Origin: JAZDRH01 sp047470865
GTDB taxonomy: Bacteria > Pseudomonadota > Gammaproteobacteria > Pseudomonadales > Pseudomonadaceae
NCBI RefSeq assembly: GCF_047470865.1
Contig: NZ_JAZDRH010000009.1
Location: 1-64,000, forward strand
Length of the DNA: 64,000 nucleotides
Direction of reading: 5' to 3'
Below the pieces are notes generated by a model. That model ran no database searches. It was not told where the DNA came from and saw only the letters and a program-made list of their open reading frames with translations. This document shows positions 61,965 through 64,000 of the stretch, piece by piece (the first letter of the stretch is position 1; every line of letters begins with the position of its first letter). The position numbers and the translations under genes were made by a program.

Positions 61965-63647
61965 ATGACCCAATTTGAGCAAGACTATTACACTGCTTAT
62001 CAGAAATTTGACTTAGCAGAAACGATTCAGCGCACTATCAGCGGTAACTATGATGCCATGAATGCCTGTTACGAATGTTGTGACAGGCACGCTATACCTG
62101 GGCGTATCGGGCTATTTGCTGAAACTAAGAATAATGAGTCTTTCCGTTACACCTTTACTCAACTTAAAGAAGAATCTGCACGCTTTGCTAATTTTCTAAA
62201 ATCACAAGGCATTCGCAAAGGTGATGTGGTGGCAGGTTTGTTGCCGCGTACGCATGAACTATTAATTGTTATTTTAGGTGCGTGGCGTATTGGCGCTGTT
62301 TATCAGCCATTGTTTACTGCATTTGGGCCTAAGGCGATTGAGCATAGGCTGAGTATTTCTAAAGCCAAATTGGTAGTGACGGATCGTGATAATCGCTCAA
62401 AGCTAGCGCAGATAGAGAATTGTCCAGCTGTTATGACGGTTGCAGAAGATAAAGGCTTAGGTATTTTCCAAGGTGATTTTAGCTTCTGGGAAGAAATGCA
62501 CCATCAAGAGGACGAGTGTGAAATTGTCATGCTCTATGGCGAAGAACCTTTTTTATTAATGTTTACTTCAGGCACAACAGGCTTGCCAAAACCTATTGAA
62601 GTACCTGTAAAAGCAGTTGCTGCATTCCATCGCTATATGGAAGATGCTGTTGGTTTGCATCCAACTGACTCTTTCTGGAACGTGGCAGATCCAGGTTGGG
62701 CGTATGGTTTGTATTTTGGGATTACAGGCCCGCTATCAATGGGCGTGCCTATTTTGTTCCTTGATGGCTTGTTCAATATTGATCGCAGTATTGATGTTAT
62801 CAAAAAATACAAGGTTACTAACTTAGCAGGCGCACCTACGGTTTATCGTATGGTGATTGCAGGCGGTAAAAATATTGCAGATCGTCTACGTGGCCAGTTA
62901 CGTGTGGTAAGTAGTGCTGGCGAACCATTAAATCCAGAAGTGATTCGTTGGTTTGATGAGAATCTTGGTGTAGTGATTAACGACCATTATGGTCAAACTG
63001 AAATGGGCATGGTGTTATGTAACCACCATGGTCTAGCGCACCCTGTACATTTAGGCGCAGCAGGTTATTCATCACCTGGGCATCGTATTGTGGTAGTGGA
63101 TGAAGAAACGCTCAAAGAATTACCAGCAGGGCAGCCTGGCATGTTGGCTGTAGATCGTGATCACTCACCTATGTTCTGGTTCAATGGTTATAAAGATACC
63201 GAAACCAAAGCCTTTAAAGGTAAGTATTACTTTACGGGCGACACGGCAGAGCTTAATGAAGATGGCAGTATCAGCTTTGTGGGACGTTCAGATGATGTGA
63301 TTACCACTTCAGGTTATCGTGTCGGTCCGTTTGATGTAGAAAGCGCTTTGATTGAGCATCCATCGGTTATTGAGGCGGCTGTAGTCGGGAAGCCTGACCC
63401 CGAGCGAACCGAAATCATCAAGGCTTTTGTGATTTTACATAATGACTTTAATCCTAGCCCTGAGTTAGCAGAAGTGTTGCGTAAGCATGTACGCAATCGT
63501 CTAGCTGCCCATGCGTATCCACGTGAAATTGAGTTTGTTAAAGAATTACCCAAAACGCCAAGCGGCAAAGTGCAGCGTTTTATGTTGCGCTTACAAGAGA
63601 TCAACAAGCTTAACGAAGAAAAGAAAGAACAAGCGGTACATGCTTAA
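61965..63647 (+). CDS. AMP-forming acyl-CoA synthetase
   Basis: A 560-residue ligase of the acetate/medium-chain acyl-CoA synthetase group. The P-loop-like MFTSGTTGLPKP, the adenylate motif NDHYGQTEMG, YFTGDTAELNEDG, and the C-terminal catalytic lysine in KTPSGKVQR are all present. It activates a short or medium fatty acid with ATP and CoA. Its location beside valine catabolic genes and an AraC regulator suggests a branched or short acid; the exact substrate cannot be read. CAGGGAGGTCGTC precedes the ATG. Confidence 0.9.
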   Translation: MTQFEQDYYTAYQKFDLAETIQRTISGNYDAMNACYECCDRHAIPGRIGLFAETKNNESFRYTFTQLKEESARFANFLKSQGIRKGDVVAGLLPRTHELLIVILGAWRIGAVYQPLFTAFGPKAIEHRLSISKAKLVVTDRDNRSKLAQIENCPAVMTVAEDKGLGIFQGDFSFWEEMHHQEDECEIVMLYGEEPFLLMFTSGTTGLPKPIEVPVKAVAAFHRYMEDAVGLHPTDSFWNVADPGWAYGLYFGITGPLSMGVPILFLDGLFNIDRSIDVIKKYKVTNLAGAPTVYRMVIAGGKNIADRLRGQLRVVSSAGEPLNPEVIRWFDENLGVVINDHYGQTEMGMVLCNHHGLAHPVHLGAAGYSSPGHRIVVVDEETLKELPAGQPGMLAVDRDHSPMFWFNGYKDTETKAFKGKYYFTGDTAELNEDGSISFVGRSDDVITTSGYRVGPFDVESALIEHPSVIEAAVVGKPDPERTEIIKAFVILHNDFNPSPELAEVLRKHVRNRLAAHAYPREIEFVKELPKTPSGKVQRFMLRLQEINKLNEEKKEQAVHA

Positions 63648-63662
63648 TTAAAGGAAAACCAA

Positions 63663-64000
63663 ATGCAGATTGCACAAAACGTATTTTTAGTAACGGGGGC
63701 CGCGTCTGGATTAGGCGCAGCTACCGCGCAACGGCTAATTGAGCATGGTGCGAAAGTGGCACTGCTCGATATGAATCAACAAGCAGTAGAAGAACAAGCT
63801 AAGCAGCTCGGTCAACACGCCTTAGCGCTTTGTGCAGATATCTGTGATGAAGAGCAAGCCAAAGCCGCCATTGCAAAAGCAGTGGCGCACTTTGGTAAGC
63901 TTAATGGCTTAGTAAACTGTGCTGGTATTGTAGGTGCCTCTCGCATTTTGGGGCGTAATGGAGCGCATGACTTATCGCTTTTTACTAAAGTGCTACAAGT
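63663..64000 (+). CDS. Short-chain dehydrogenase, 5' part (cut by window edge)
   Basis: The first 112 residues of an SDR enzyme: cofactor motif TGAASGLGAA, the Asp of LLDMNQQ that selects NAD(H), and NCAGIVGA. The gene lies 15 bases after the acyl-CoA synthetase with AAAGGAAAACC before the ATG, so it belongs to the same transcript. It resembles 3-hydroxyacyl-CoA dehydrogenases of the HSD10 kind, which also act in isoleucine breakdown; the C-terminal part is outside the window. Confidence 0.85.
   Translation, partial: MQIAQNVFLVTGAASGLGAATAQRLIEHGAKVALLDMNQQAVEEQAKQLGQHALALCADICDEEQAKAAIAKAVAHFGKLNGLVNCAGIVGASRILGRNGAHDLSLFTKVLQ

Noticed and set aside
1..64000. CRISPR arrays, prophage, transposons
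   Set aside because: No regularly spaced direct repeats, integrase, transposase or phage structural genes were seen.

Overview
The window reads as chromosomal DNA of a gammaproteobacterium close to the Pseudomonadaceae, but visibly lower in GC than typical Pseudomonas (mid-40s % by eye). The inference rests on the run gacS / cysM - rlmD - relA - mazG, on a Gac/Rsm-type small RNA, and on a valine module (acyl-CoA dehydrogenase, 3-hydroxyisobutyryl-CoA hydrolase, mmsB-like, mmsA-like, LysR) of the kind found in Pseudomonas. A low-GC relative such as Thiopseudomonas or Denitrificimonas would fit; the species cannot be fixed from the sequence alone. I saw no rRNA, tRNA, CRISPR, phage or insertion sequence.

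Region 1 (1-9.3 kb) is an amine-oxidation locus. A phenylacetaldehyde-type aldehyde dehydrogenase is divergent from the quinohemoprotein amine dehydrogenase genes qhpA-qhpD-qhpC-qhpB, an outer-membrane barrel gene and qhpG. Both sides have sigma-54-like -24/-12 promoters, and between them lies a pair of inverted 18-bp enhancer-like sites. The QhpC peptide keeps every published cross-link residue, but the protease and exporter genes (qhpE, qhpF) known from Paracoccus are not here. Amines would be oxidised in the periplasm to aldehydes, then to acids by the dehydrogenase.

Region 2 (9.3-24.3 kb) holds a small lipoprotein, a decayed membrane-protein gene, an acetate-type symporter pair (DUF485 + ActP) with a divergent LysR gene, a HAF-repeat autotransporter, a 1642-residue alpha-2-macroglobulin lipoprotein with a CVEQ thioester, a PIN-PhoH ATPase and two small exported proteins.

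Region 3 (24.3-39.2 kb) is mostly single housekeeping genes: RhlB helicase, an esterase/short asparaginase pair, GIY-YIG protein, beta-lactamase-fold hydrolase, OmpA lipoprotein, MBL hydrolase, NERD-UvrD helicase, NADH dehydrogenase II, a broken VOC/glyoxalase gene, DyP peroxidase, CysZ, TrxB and a Tsx-like channel.

Region 4 (39.2-43.7 kb) is a compact catabolic unit: LysR regulator, GntP-like permease, nitrilase-family amidase and an N-formylglutamate amidohydrolase-family enzyme.

Region 5 (44.9-54.9 kb) carries the GacS/BarA sensor kinase, cysM, rlmD, relA, mazG and a DUF2058 gene. It ends with an intergenic Rsm-type regulatory RNA on the minus strand: consecutive hairpins with GGA or G-rich loops, and a perfect TGTAAG-N6-CTTACA GacA box upstream. 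The sensor and one of its likely output RNAs therefore lie about 6 kb apart.

Region 6 (54.9-64 kb) is the valine/isobutyryl-CoA degradation operon, a divergent LysR gene with paired TGCA-N4-TGCA sites, an AraC regulator, an acyl-CoA synthetase, and the start of a short-chain dehydrogenase cut by the window edge. The LysR protein here is a paralogue of the one beside the acetate symporter.
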